Shown piece after piece: positions 1-11,442 of a stretch of DNA of 64,000 nt. The position numbers and the translations under genes were made by a program. The stretch is from Kuschelorhynchus macadamiae (Eukaryota; Arthropoda; Insecta; Coleoptera; Curculionidae). The DNA is taken from positions 434,001 through 498,000 of the forward strand of contig JAUTXW010003599.1 of NCBI GenBank assembly GCA_030620095.1, written 5' to 3'. Within the stretch, counting starts at the first letter, position 1. Each line of letters opens with the position of its first letter. The notes beneath the pieces are model-generated. The model was not told the DNA's origin and did not search any database. It saw only the letters and a program-made list of their open reading frames with translations.

Positions 1-189
1 AAAACTGTTCATTTTAAGTATAGGTGGAAGTTTGTTAAATGTTTTTATGCACGACCGCGGCGTGGTACAGGAGAACATCCTTTCTTGTGGTTCTCGCTAC
101 ATGGTGCTATTTTTTTTTTCTAAAACTGACGATGCCGTAAACAAAATTTTTGATAGCCGCCGTTTTTTTGAATCTGAAAATTTTGAATG

Positions 190-460
190 CTCCGTATCTC
201 TGGGATTGATTCAAATTTTGCTTTTGAAAATATGTGGATTAAATTTAAGGCGGAAAACAAAAACAATGTAGCCGGGTTTTTTATAGACCCCCAAATGAAC
301 CAGTAAACTCTTTTTGATGTATTTGATGAATATCTGGCATTAATTAGAAGTAAGTTTGACTATGTCATATGCTTGGGTGATGTGAATATTGATATGCTGT
401 CTCAAAATACTGCGATATATCAAAGATTTGAGAATATTTTGAATGGTTTAAATATGGTAC
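190..460 (+). pseudogene. Non-LTR retrotransposon endonuclease fragment
   Basis: In one frame it reads FENMWIKF..NNVAGFFIDPQMN and, after a stop, FDVFDEYLALIRSKFDYVICLGDVNID. The last part is the D-x-N motif of the apurinic-type endonuclease of LINE elements (usual form LGDFN). The Y-R-P-P motif is damaged. The rest of the element is missing here; a C-terminal piece of similar type occurs at 2491-2713, with transposon sequence in between, so this may be one interrupted copy that has lost its reverse transcriptase. Bases 110-165 resemble the TIR sequence seen at 18341-18380. Confidence 0.7.
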
Positions 461-582
461 AGGGTGGCCATTTTATGGTGATACAGTACCTTATCTAGAA
501 AACGGTAATAGTTACGACAAAAAGTTAAATACAAAAGTGCTTTGGATTCAATCAAATTTTTATTTTATTTCACATTTGTTTA

Positions 583-646
583 TACAGGGTGTTTCGTTTT
601 GACGTGACACATGTCAACTTTCTTAATTTAAATGGGACATCCTATA
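583..646. mobile_element. 64-bp TIR-only micro-element
   Basis: It begins TACAGGGTGTTTCG and ends AAATGGGACATCCTATA, a degenerate inverted copy of its start. There is no room for a gene. It resembles three other units in this window (870-951, 30089-30152, 46737-46799). Confidence 0.5.
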
Positions 647-869
647 TATTATTACATGTTTCGATTCTACTGTTAATTTGCGAAAGTTTTTTTATAACAT
701 CTATATTTGAATTCTTTATCGTTTTTGAGTAAATTGAGTTTTTTAAAAAACATATTTTTTTAAAAAAAAATTTTACCTATAAAACTTTAATGGAACTGAC
801 TAATATCCTAAACATACATTACTAAGAGTTCAATTCGACGAGTTTCCACGCTGGTCTTACCAATGAATA

Positions 870-951
870 TACAGGGTGTTAAAAATGGAGAGCAAAACAA
901 GCAGAAATTTAAATGTACAAATCTCCTGTTTTTCAAATGGAACACCCTGTA
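870..951. mobile_element. 82-bp TIR-only micro-element
   Basis: Bounded by TACAGGGTGTT and AACACCCTGTA, an exact inverted pair with TA ends as in Tc1/mariner target duplications. The interior of about 60 bp has no coding capacity. Confidence 0.65.
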
Positions 952-1203
952 TATTTTTAATTCATCTGATTCAGCGTTCAATTACCTATCATTACTCATA
1001 TATATATGTCCTATACCTAAAATGAACAGTTTCAATTTTATTAGCCGTTTTCTGATTTATCCCGGAATTTTGCCAGTAAATGAGATCAGAAACTAAAAAA
1101 ATCAAGATAGGCTTAGGAAATAACCTAATGCAATTGTTGACTTAAGTTGACATTTGCTCTGTTTGTCGTTTTTGACAAATTTTTGCTGGAATTTGTTAAA
1201 AAA

Positions 1204-2215
1204 ATGGCTTTATATTGTTTAGATGAAAGTTTGAAATTATACAACTGTTTCATAAAAAATAATAAAAGTCCAGGGATAGCCCTTAGAGAATATTCGAGGG
1301 AATATCCTAATAATTGCGTTCCCTCCAGGACTATATTTTTTCAAATTGTGCGTGATTTGGAAAATGGTGTCCTTAAAAACTCTAAGAAAAATCGTCCCAA
1401 TTTTGTCCTCACTGAGGAAAAACAACTGGAGATTTTACTTTATTTCGAGGAAGATGATGAAAGATCTCAAAGAGATGCTGACAGAGACATTGCAGGTGTC
1501 AGTAGAGGAAGTATTCAAAAAACACTGCACAATTAGACTTTAATGAAAGATTGGCTTTTTTTGTGATATTATGGACCGGCAGTTCGAAAATGTGTTTTTT
1601 TCAAAAGTGCTGTGGACTGATGAGGCCTTATTTAATACGACTGGTATTTTTAATCGGAAAAACACTCATTACTGGTCTCAAACTAATAAACATCTAATAA
1701 AAGCAATTAAAAAACAAGGCCGTCAAACCGTAAATGTGTGGTGCGGAATTATTTGCGACCGTATTATCAGACCAATATTTTTTGACAGGTCGTTAAATGG
1801 CGAAAGATACTTGGAGCTGCTTAGGAATGAAATCATGCCCCTTATCAACGACTTGCCAGCAAATATTCGAGAAAATATCATTTTTCAGCAGGATAGCGCC
1901 CCTTACCACACGGTTGCACCGGTAGTAAATTTCCTTAATCAACATTTTCCATTGTGGATAGGAAGACATGGTTTAATATCCTGGCCATCACGAAGCCCTG
2001 ATTTAAGCCCTTTAGACTTCTTTTAGTGGGGTGCGCTAAAAAATAAACTTTATAAAAATAGATCTAATAAAAGAAATGAGTTAAAAATAAAAATCAGGGA
2101 AGAGATCAATAATTTTAATGCATCTAATTCGGTAAGGAACGCTATTCGAAAAATGGAGGCTATTTACACTTCATGTATCGCAATAGACGGTGGCCATATT
2201 GAAAATTTTTTATAA
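1204..2215 (+). pseudogene. Tc1/mariner-superfamily transposase relic
   Basis: ATG 1204 opens a helix-turn-helix N-terminal region (MALYCLDESLKLYNCFIKNN..., DUF4817-like) that runs to a stop at 1534-1536. Coding resumes as NERLAFFCDIMDRQFENVFF, then VLWTDEALFNTTG (first catalytic Asp), GERYLELL, FQQDSAPYH (second Asp) and RSPDLSPLDFF (third Asp, about 35 residues further). TAG at 2024-2026 replaces the Leu of the family FFLWG motif. Coding continues WGALKNKLYKN to GGHIENFL and TAA at 2213-2215. At least two frameshifts, an internal deletion and one nonsense codon make it inactive. Clear TIRs were not found around it. Confidence 0.9.
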
Positions 2216-2490
2216 TCTGTTTTAATCATGTTTAATACTGAGTTAGTTATTAGTTATACCGTGTGGCACAAGATATTTTATTTGTCTCTCCCTTATTTTC
2301 GTAAACATTAAATAATAAGAACATAAATTACATAATATTTCACTTTTATTTGTATTTTCTAACATTATTTATAGTCGCTATCTGTGTTAAGGAAATGAGA
2401 ATAAGGCTTAGTTTACGACATTTTTATTTTAGACCACTTCATCTGTTTACTTATATTAAAAAAAATTAAACAACCTGCATATATTTACTC

Positions 2491-2713
2491 TAGGGTCACT
2501 TTTCGATCTGACGTGTACACGTTAAATCTTCGCTTCAGTGGCCGACTCACACCTCCCGCTCACCAGCACGTATTCTTTAGGTCATCATTTACATACCAAA
2601 TCGCGAATGTTTATAATAATCTCCCGGACATATTAAAATCGCTCCTATTACGTTTGTTTAAGGACAAACTTAAAAAACATATGTTAGATAATCAAAGCAT
2701 TTCTCTAGCATAA
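2491..2713 (+). pseudogene. Non-LTR retrotransposon C-terminal fragment
   Basis: Reads YSRVTFRSDVYTLNLRFSGR then FFRSSFTYQIANVYNNLPD and LFKDKLKKHML, the usual C-terminal end of jockey/CR1-type reverse transcriptase proteins (family form: R...F.SF...A...WN.LP...+....F+..L+..L). It ends in a stop near 2713. The catalytic domain is absent. It may be the 3' end of the element whose endonuclease remains at 190-460. Confidence 0.7.
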
Positions 2714-2715
2714 GT

Positions 2716-3962
2716 CAGAGTTTTCTTCCGTTTGTACTGCCTGAAAAGTTTTATTTTCCTTTTTTTTAGTATCTTTGTGTTTTTCTTCTTCTGTAGTTAT
2801 AATAGTAGTTTTTTAGACATTGTCAACAATTGGAACTAGTTTAACTATTGCTAGTGCTCTTAATTGTTTATTATAAATTATATATGTTTATCTTTAATTT
2901 TTTTTGGCTTAAGATGAAAAACAGAGATCTTCCTTAAGGAGGCTCACCTGATCTTCGGCCTTTTTCCATAAATTATATAGTGTTTTTTTTTTCGTAAAAA
3001 TGTATGTATTAATTATGGAAAATAAACACTAAACTAAACTAAACTAATTTATCGGCAGGGTTAAAACTGCCACTTATATAGGTTTTTACGTAGAATCCAT
3101 TGGCGTAGTAGATTTTGTATGTGGCCTGTTATTTTTTTATATAACCCAAAGGTATGTATTTTTTTAAACGGGACACTTTGTATACTTGTAGTTTATCTTG
3201 TCTGCCTCACTTTTGGTTTTTCAAAAATATGTAATAGTCTATACTTATTAGTAATAATGAATTAGTAAATCACAGAACGAAAAATATTACAAAAATAACA
3301 AAAAAAAATTACCTTTTACTGTAATTTTTAGTTCTATATAGGACAACTAAATATTTTAAAAAGGAGTGCAAAAAATATAGCAAATTTAAGTCTAAATGCG
3401 TCGTTTAAAAACAAAAAACACATTATTAAATATGAAATACATTTTATTATTTTTCCTAAATAATATTGTGCTTGTTATACTGTTTTGTAATTGTTTACTA
3501 ATAAATTATTATTGGTTAAAACCATTTTTAAAAACCTTTACTAATTTCGATTCGCCTCAAAAATTAAATGTAGATACTCCTACTATCCTACATTTTAAAA
3601 CTTATAATACAATATACAATTAGAAATATATGTTGTGCCGTTAAAAATACAGTTTTTGTATGTCTAATATATTTCTTTGCTTATTTTATCACTAGGTAAA
3701 TAATTATATTTTTTTGTAGACTTTACTAAACTAAATGTTACATTTTAGAAATATAACGCTGTAATACAAACTATTATGATTATAAACCGTAATAATAATT
3801 ATTAAAAAATATAGGGAAGAGATGGGAGTCAAATAGATGCTGTTAGAGAGTGAGTTATTAAGACAATTTTTATAATACCTCTCTCTGAGCGTTCTAAAGG
3901 CATCTAAATAATAATTTTCTGTTTAATATTCCAAATTACAATTATATCTTTTTTTCTCTTTT
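2716..3962. other. Unassigned sequence upstream of the first ey exon
   Basis: Very AT-rich. 2716-3030 looks like a retrotransposon 3' untranslated region, ending with ACTAAACTAAACTAAACTAA near 3030-3046. The short ORF at 3396-3623 is lysine- and leucine-rich low-complexity translation without recognisable homology. No promoter motif for ey could be supported. Confidence 0.4.
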
Positions 3963-4022
3963 AGACGTTTTTGAAGGCAACGGGGCGACCACTCAGAAGC
4001 CACCATCATTCTCCCCGCACAG
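3963..4022 (+). promoter_or_regulatory. ey: Alternative 3' splice sites and possible 5' leader of ey
   Basis: There is an acceptor with a pyrimidine tract ending TTTTAG at 3963-3964, and a second one ending CCGCACAG at 4021-4022. If the first is used, 3965-4022 is transcribed but carries an in-frame TGA (about 3973), so translation would begin at ATG 4077. If the second is used, the reading frame is open to the exon edge and an upstream exon could supply an N-terminus like that of Drosophila Ey. Which is used cannot be told from sequence alone. Confidence 0.5.
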
Positions 4023-4089
4023 CAAATCGGGGCGGCCGTGGCGCCATGGCCTTCAGCGATCACCTCCGTCGACGATATGGCACACAAAG
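4023..4089 (+). CDS. ey: eyeless (Pax6) first recognised coding exon, ends MAHK+G
   Basis: A GC-rich island in AT-rich DNA. In the frame compatible with the next ey exon it reads IGAAVAPW...VDDMAHK and ends in a phase-1 G before GTAAAG. Drosophila Ey has a related stretch (IGTVVPPW...LEDMAHK), and many Pax6 proteins begin MPHKGHSGVNQL; joining G to GC of the exon at 43992 gives MAHKGHSGVNQL. The ATG at 4077-4079 is the simplest start, because no other in-frame ATG lies between the TGA at about 3973 and it. The conserved residues before that ATG suggest a longer form that enters at the strong acceptor ...CTCCCCGCACAG (AG at 4021-4022) from an unseen upstream exon. Ey is a nuclear paired/homeodomain regulator of eye development. 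Exon identity is fairly certain; the start used is not. Confidence 0.85.
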
Positions 4090-4107
4090 GTAAAGGTAAA
4101 GGTAAAA
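4090..4107 (+). promoter_or_regulatory. ey: Three tandem 5' splice donors (GTAAAG, GTAAAG, GTAAAA)
   Basis: Immediately after the ey exon the hexamer GTAAAG is repeated, giving GT donors at 4090, 4096 and 4102. All three match the donor consensus at positions +1 to +5 reasonably well. Because the spacing is 6 nt, use of the second or third donor would keep frame and add one or two GlyLys pairs (MAHKGKG...). The first is the default call because it gives the family-typical MAHKGHSG junction. Confidence 0.55.
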
Positions 4108-4109
4108 TT

Positions 4110-5590
4110 TTAGCGATAAGATTGGGCATTTCTTGTATAGATCTGCTTACATTCTCCAACTACCAGACATAAAGACGTGTTATGCTGATTATAGAATTAT
4201 ATTTTTTCTGATTTTGGATCGAAATGAACATTTTCAACTGCTTATCTTAATTTTAACTTAAATAAATTTTATTGAAATTAGTTCGCTGTAATTACAATTT
4301 TCGTTTCTTGTACGCGTTGATGCTAACACAAATATTCAATAATTTGGTAGTGTTTCAACCTTTCCCGAAATTTTGTTGCAGTTAAATGTGCGTTTCGTTG
4401 CGCCTCACTGAAAATAAGCAAATTCAACTGTTGTAAATTTCGTATCCGAAATTACAATAAAATAAAAGATACACATAAAATAGTTCTTGGTCATTTTAAA
4501 CAAAACCTTCATTACTAAACTCCTTCTGTCCGACTTACATTGTCACTATTATTTTAGATTCATAAAGTCTCGAATGATAACTATCTCCAATCTTTTTCAC
4601 GTGTAAAATTTCATGCCAATCAAAACGACAATAAAAATATATTTATTGAGGAAATTATATTACTTTCCTAATTAAGTTTAGTTTAAGCAAAATTTTAACA
4701 ATTTTTTTTTTAAATATTTATTTCTATAATTAGTGTAGGAAAACGATAACACTAAAATTAAACCAAAGAAATAAAAAAAACTTATTAAAAAAATTATAAT
4801 ATTTTGAAATAAAATAAATATTATTTTATTAAAAATAATATTCTTTTAATAAAAAAGATTATTTTTATTAAAATAAAATATCAACTATATTTTTTTGTTT
4901 GAAAATAGATTTTTAAAATTACTTGTTTTTCCTTTTGAGCAGATTCATTTTTTTCTCTACGTTTAGTTATGAAAATAAATATCTTAAACAAAAAATAGTT
5001 TTGAAAAAATTGTTATTTTTTTAAACAAGGAAAATAGATAGACTTATTACTTAATAACTAATTTTTAATGCTTTTTAAGGAAATAAAAAACTTACATTAA
5101 AGAAAATAATACATTCAATTGATCAGTTTGCATAAAAACTACCGTTGATTAGCCGTTCTAATCTTAAGATACAAAGACTCAAAACTGAGTAAGCTTATTA
5201 ATGACTTTTAGAAGTATCTTTTTCCAAGTGTTATTCAAAATATATTAAAAATGAAAATTATAGAGAAAATTCAAAAATTTTATCATTCAGTTTTTGTTGA
5301 TTCGCCGCCTATGTTTTAGACATACACATCTGAAAATAACGCAGTTTTATCGAAAACTAAACAATTTTTTTTTCTCCAATCGGACCAATAAAGTCCCAAT
5401 AGTAATATTTTTGTTTAAAAAATAACTGAGAACCGCTATTTTTCTACAAAAGTTACTAAAAATGACTTCCCGTCGTCGAAAATAACTCGATAAAAAAAGT
5501 TTTGAATTCTTAAAAGCCTTAAATTTTATAATGTCAAATAATTATTTTCAATACAAAAACCAAATGTTTTTTTTTTACAATCGCACAAAT
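4110..5590. other. ey intron 1, no gene recognised
   Basis: AT-rich intron sequence with no convincing coding frame. A 45-bp stretch at about 5394-5441 (CCCAATAGTAATATTTTTG...) recurs inside the Penelope-like relic at about 5682-5729, so the boundary with the next relic is mixed. Confidence 0.4.
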
Positions 5591-5594
5591 AGTT

Positions 5595-6144
5595 ATGGAA
5601 TACCTAGAAGAGGAAGTTCTAGAAAAATTGAGTTTTAATATTACTCTTTTTAAGAGATATGTGGATGATTGTTTAGCATCAGTTCCCAATAGTTATATTT
5701 TTGTTTAAAAAATAACTGAGAACCGTTACAAAAGAAACTTGGTCTGGGCGATATGTTAATTTCAATTCCCACCATCCATACAAACAAAAAAGAAGTGTTG
5801 TGATTGGTCTAGTTGACCGTTCCATATCTTTAAAGTCGCCAGAATACCGCCCTGAAGCCCTTAATAAAGTTAAAGAGACCTTGAATGCAAATCATTTCCC
5901 GGAAAAACTGATAAAAAAATTATTAACCAAAGGACTTATATTTATTATAACAATCACAACGAAAACGTAAGATAAGATAATACGCAAAAAAATACATTGC
6001 AGTGCCATACACATCTCAACATCTCAATTATCTGAAAAATTAAAACATATCTTAGGAAAATATCATAAAATTGTGTGTCATAAAGTCCAGAACCTGATAG
6101 GCTCCCTATTTACAAAATTAAAAACTAAAAAGAGCAGTTTTTGA
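5595..6144 (+). pseudogene. Penelope-like element reverse transcriptase relic
   Basis: MEYLEEEVLEKLSFN..FKRYVDDCLASV carries the YVDD active-site motif. After an inserted 50-bp repeat it continues SGRYVNFNSHHPYKQKRSVV, LVDRSISLKSPEYRPEALNK and, frameshifted, AVPY and LSEKLKHILGKYHKIVCHK with FTKLK. The order matches the palm, thumb and connecting region of Penelope-like reverse transcriptases. The GIY-YIG domain is missing. CGAAACGTC follows at about 6163-6171, the same octamer that forms the 3' core of hammerhead motifs in such elements. It has several stops and frameshifts. Confidence 0.85.
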
Positions 6145-6226
6145 GAAATCCTACTATGATAGGCGAAACGTCAAGTTAATGCCATTGTTTGATTTTGCAA
6201 ATAAACCTATACCCAAGAAAGAAGTC

Positions 6227-6815
6227 ATATATATATATATATATACTATATATACATACACCTTTATAGATTCTAATACATGATCATCTTATCTCTCCGT
6301 CTTGTAATAGTTCCTCCCAAGGTACTAATAAAACTGTGTTAATTTGGTAGCCAATTCTTTTGTGACTGTATCCTTTTTCGGCTTGAAATCGTGTATTACG
6401 GAGGATAAAGACACCCGACTAACCAAACAATATCCTAACTGAGCTTACAACTGGCTAACAAAAGTAAAACTTTCTCTAATCACAATTCGTTACGCTTTTC
6501 AAGGAGAGCCGCCGACAATAGACGAGGGTTATATTTGACGTCTCTATTTGTGCTCCTGTTTATTTGTGCTGCGGTTTTGAAATATTCCGATGTTGACAGA
6601 TGTGATCTACTTCAATTTCTTGTTTAGATTCTCACTTAAAGGTGGTAAATAGTCTTGTGTTATCTGGGTAATAAATATGTTTACCTGATGGCAAGTAGCT
6701 GGATACGGAGCTGTCAGGTAACAATTGTTGACCCCACTTTTACTGCCTATAAGATATATTATATGATATATATATATATATATATTATATGATGTCTATA
6801 TATATATATATTATA

Positions 6816-6850
<35 letters not shown>
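6227..6850. repeat. Unassigned intron sequence with TA microsatellites
   Basis: TA runs lie at 6227-6252, 6761-6784 and 6817-6847. The sequence between them has no recognised gene. The TA runs account for the repetitive YIYIYI translations in this stretch. Confidence 0.7.
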
Positions 6851-6851
<1 letters not shown>

Positions 6852-7161
6852 AAAAACTAATATGTTTATTAGAAATGATTAATACAATTGTGATTACGTA
6901 TATTCCAACATTTTTTACATACATATATGCATACGATAAAAATGTAATACCTAACATAAAATATTATACTACCTACATATACAGTTTGATAAAGTTCTAC
7001 TTTATAAAAAGTTTCTATATAAAAAAATTATCAAGTGTTGTTTGTCTTAAACTAGATAATTTATTTTTCAATAATTTGAGTTTCCATTTCAGACGCAATT
7101 TTTGAGATTTTTTCCCCTAAAACACAATCTCTAGATAACATACAAAAGTTTTCAATATCCC

Positions 7162-8412
7162 TTAACATTTTATATGCTTCCTTAATGTTCCTAATATTGG
7201 AAGAAATAATTTCTCATCGTCACTGTCAAATGAAATCTGGCTGTTCTCACTATTTTGAAATTCACTGATGCACTCACGTACACTTATGTTAGGATTTTCC
7301 GTGAATAAACTTTTATCAATTTCTGAATATGAAGTTAAGTCGGAAGAGAGTACATTGATGTTTCTCCATAATTCCGATAATGGCACATCTTCTTCACTAT
7401 CGTAGTTTTCTTCGAGAATTTCGTCGAATCCAGCTTTGAAGAAGCAGTTATTGATAGTCTTTATTCGACTTTGTACCATGCAGTAACAATTCAAATCAAG
7501 GCACTTACAACATTTATGGATTTCTCCAATTGTTCGGTAGATTCAGAATACTCGATGGATGACAAAAGTCGCTTGATAAAAACTTTCTGTAGGGGTTTTG
7601 AAAATTTTGAATCACGCCCTGGTCCAATGGCTAGCAATATAATGTCGTATTTGGCGGTAAAATATATTTTAACATTTTTTAACTTCAGTTTTGGATGAGA
7701 TTCAGCATTATCCAAAAATAAAAGTACATTTCGGTTTTGCCTTTGCATTTTTCGGTCAAATTTCATCAACCAATCCGACATTATATCCCTTGTCATCCAT
7801 GCTTTCTTGTTATAGTACCATTCAAGTGGCAATTTTTCCACGCTTGATCCTTTAAAACAACGGTTTTTTTACTTTTTCCAATCACCAGTACATTTTCTTT
7901 TTCTCCATTCATAGCGGAGCGCCTTGGACGCTTTCCCGCCCGCACATTTTAAAGAAAACGTTTTATTTGGCAAGGCGCGGAAAAAGAGTCCCCTTTCATC
8001 AGCGTTATAAATATCTCTCGGTGCGTAGTTTTTAATAACAGCACATAATTTCGTCTGCCAATCAGTTACCCGAATCAAGTCTACCGCCGCAGCTTCGCCA
8101 CAGATGGATTTGAAAGAGATATTATGACGTTGACAGAACTTTTCCAACCATCCATTTGATCCTTTAAAACCATCAACTTCTAGATTTCTTGTGCTTTTTC
8201 CTTTATTATTGTATCGGATATTGGAATGTTTTTGGAGTGTACTTTACAAAACCAGTCGTATAGACAATTTGGTCTATGGCAGCACCCTCAGTTTTCGCAA
8301 ATATCTTTTTCTCTTTCATGTTGCCGGTCTCGGCGAATCGCTTGTTAAGATCCTTCTTGTTTCTCAACAATCAATCAATCAATCTGAACATCTGTCCGTT
8401 CTGAGGAGGTAA
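7162..8412 (-). pseudogene. Tigger/pogo-family transposase relic
   Basis: Read on the minus strand, the N-terminal part (8400-8260) gives RFAETGNMKEKKIFAKTEGA, then GWLEKFCQRHNISFKSICGE, the CENP-B type DNA-binding region. IYNADERGLFFRALPNKTFS holds the first catalytic Asp. SLPLEWYYNKKAWMTRDIMS-like sequence follows after a frameshift, then NRNVLLFLDNAESHP with the second Asp. The third region, normally LQPLDQG, is corrupted (LLAIGPGRDSKFS). The C-terminal tail (7494-7162) is acidic. Family members are nuclear DDE transposases that insert at TA. This copy has stops, frameshifts and a lost third Asp, so it is dead. Confidence 0.9.
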
Positions 8413-8536
8413 ATTTTACTGTTTTTAATAAAAATGTTCCAACTTTTACTGTCTATGTCCGTTGTTGAGAGTGTTCGTTGTCAAGAGGGTTTAATACAAA
8501 GGAATACATATAATGACTGTCGGTGACTTCAAAATT

Positions 8537-8831
<295 letters not shown>

Positions 8832-9084
8832 TAGGCCAGTCGTAGATAAAGCACATTCAGGTGTTTCCAAATCTCTTGATAAAACTACTTGTAATGTTAC
8901 ATCCCAGCTAACGTGTCTAGTATTAATCATCCACATTTTTATCTCTGTGTTGTCACAAGTATACGGGAAATTTGTTTTTTCATTTTATACTTGTAGTCTG
9001 GTGTTTATATTTAAAAAAATATTTTTTTAACTATAAAATACCAAATAAAATTGCGTAATAAAATTTTGTACTGGGGAATACGCA

Positions 9085-9370
9085 TTAGGGTCCCTAGATA
9101 TTTTTTTCCCATTTGTGTCGGTCTTCTTTCTATCTCCCTCTTCATCTGTCTGTTCGTGGCCTAGCTAAAAAAATTACATACCCGGTTAGCACAGACAATT
9201 AAAGGTTTTATGGGGATGGCGACCTAATTAAATGTTCAAAAAATCGGTGTAAAAAATTACTTGAGACATAAGAATGAAGTAGAACATTATTTTACAATCC
9301 AAACTGGCGAATCAAAATGACGGCAAAATGTGTTAAAAATCAATTTGAAAAAACTTATTGATTTGGTTTC
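9085..9370 (-). repeat. Dispersed repeat with CTGT-type tail, reverse copy
   Basis: Contains GGGTCCCTAGAT, then pyrimidine-rich TCTGTCTGTTCG, then TGGGGATGGCGACC and later CAAACTGGCGAATCAAAATG. These blocks occur in the same or opposite order in other copies at 10500-10860, 10920-11330, 36905-37740 and 59215-59640. No coding content. Confidence 0.65.
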
Positions 9371-9374
9371 AATT

Positions 9375-10490
9375 TTTGCGTAAAAATTACATGTGAATTG
9401 TGAATTATTCTGACGGAAACGTCTTCTAGGCAATCTGTTCCAGCAAACGAAAACAATAATCTCTAGGCATAAAAAATGTTAGTAATAACAACAGGAGGTT
9501 ACCGCAGGTGAGAGAAGTTTTGGAGATTTATTAGAAAACGCCACTGTTCCAGATTTAACGGCTCTTAGCTATGAGGATGATCCATATTACCGAGAAGCTT
9601 CTATTTTTTAACAATACTGCAATTTTTACCGCAAGATATGTAGTTTGAGAGATGTGATCGACTGAATGGACACCACGATAACCTGATTTGCCTCCTTTGA
9701 ACTTTTTTCTTTGGAACCATTTAAAAGCAAAAAACGTAATGTTTGATCTCATGCAAGTGTCAGAAAATTACGTTAGTTTCTGAGACTTATGAGAGTCTTT
9801 GTATTATTGTATAAAATTTGGTTATGAATACTTCGAGCATTTATCCAAAATAAAGTATCGGGTAAATATTTTTGTAATTTTTGCTGTCGAACCCTAAGTT
9901 CTAAAAAGTTATTCATATTCATTTAAAAAGTGTCGTTAAAAAGATAATTTAAGGCCCTTCAAAACGAAAAACCGAACGATTCTCCCTACAGAATATGTTT
10001 ATGAAGGACTGCTAAACGAGAAAAAATGTCTTATTTGTAAAATTGTGAGAAAACAATTTCTTATGAAAAATATTTGTCACTATTGTAAATTACCTTATTA
10101 TTTTTGTTTTGGTAAGCAATTAATGCAATTTTTATTTCCATTTATGCTTGATGTGATGTTTTCTTTGCTCACACTTCTACAATATTAAAGGGCTGGTCTA
10201 CTTTTAAAAAAGCATATACGACTGGTGGTAAATTATTGAAATTTGCCCATTGGTATGACTAAATGGAGCGATTTTACTCAAAATTCTGTCTCCTGCAAGT
10301 CAAAAAAATCGGTAAATTTCCTTTAACCGGAACTTCCCTTTGAATATTTTCTTTTTATTAGGAATATTGAATGGAGACCCAATTTAGTTTATTCCATAGT
10401 CATTTAGTAACACGTGTATACTCTTTTTTCAAACATTTTTATTGGGCGCCGTTATGTTCCATCATATTAGATTCCTATCAATATTTTATT
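9375..10490. other. ey intron 1, no gene recognised
   Basis: AT-rich; short open frames on both strands show no family motif. Confidence 0.4.
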
Positions 10491-10499
10491 AGTTTCTAT

Positions 10500-10860
10500 C
10501 TATGCCACATTGGATTTTTGGGCATAATTTAAAATAAATTTAATAAGCAGTTTTTTCAGGCTGATTTTTAAATATTTTATTAGGGCGCCGTTTTGTATTG
10601 CTATCTTCATTTTGTGTAAAATTTGAGGTAGACTGGATAATTCGTTTTTTAAGTAATAATTTTTTAACGTTTCATTAGGCCGCCATCTTGTTCCGGCATA
10701 TTGGATTTTTACCAAAATATTACCAGGTGATGCACATATGACTCTTAATTTTTGACAAAAATTTGGAGCCAATCTGGTAAGAGTTTTTAAGCTATGCCGT
10801 GAAGTGACAGACAGACAGCCAAACCGACACACGGACCGGCAAAATTGATAAAACATATTT
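10500..10860 (+). repeat. Dispersed repeat copy with ACAG tail
   Basis: Repeated internal units (TTAGGGCGCCGTTTTGTATT..., TTAGGCCGCCATCTTGTTCC) precede AAGCTATGCCGTGAAGTGAC and GACAGACAGACAGCC. The unit is shared with the next copy and with those at 36905-37740 and 59215-59640. Confidence 0.75.
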
Positions 10861-10919
10861 CTTTTCTAAGGACGCTAAAACTAGTACTACAGTTTTACTA
10901 GTTCATTTCTATACTACAA

Positions 10920-11340
10920 TTCAAAAATTTGAAATCAGTCCATTAAGTAGTTTTTTTCAGGCTGAATTTTTAAGTATTTTATAAACCAGCCATTTTGTTC
11001 TGCCATCTTGGATTCGTACCAAAATTTTGCCAGTTGAGTCCTACACAACACTTAATTTTTGTAAAAAAATTGAGATAAATGGGGTAGTCGTTTTTCAGTA
11101 ATAATTTTTTTAACATTTCACTAAGCCGCCATTTTGTATTGCTAAATTGGATTTTTACTAAAATGTCACCAGGTCATCCCCATAACAGTCTTAATGTTTT
11201 ACCAAAATTTGAGGTCAATCGGGTAAGTCGTTTTTTAGCTATGACGCGAACAGGCAGATCGACAGACAGACAGGACAACGGAATTGAGAAAACATGTCTT
11301 TCTGCATCTAGTGACCCTGAAACGTAAAGATGTGAAAAAA
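10920..11340 (+). repeat. Dispersed repeat copy with ACAG tail
   Basis: Second, better preserved copy: two units each carrying GCC(A/G)CCATTTTGT, TTTTTACTAAAATGTCACCA-like sequence and AGTCGTTTTTTAGCTATGAC, then GACAGACAGACAGGA and GACCCTGAAACGTAAAGATG. Short ORFs here are by-products of the repeat. Confidence 0.75.
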
Positions 11341-11442
11341 ATCTCGGAGGGTGATTTTTTTTATGATTACAATACTTTCCTTTTATGAGGGAAGTAGAAA
11401 TGGCACAAAAATTTGATATTTGAAGAATACACATGGAAAAAA

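Noticed and set aside
3923..4159. Minus-strand ORF MENVSRSIQEMPN... over the ey exon
   Set aside because: The plus strand has matching splice sites and Pax6 residues; the minus frame is its shadow.
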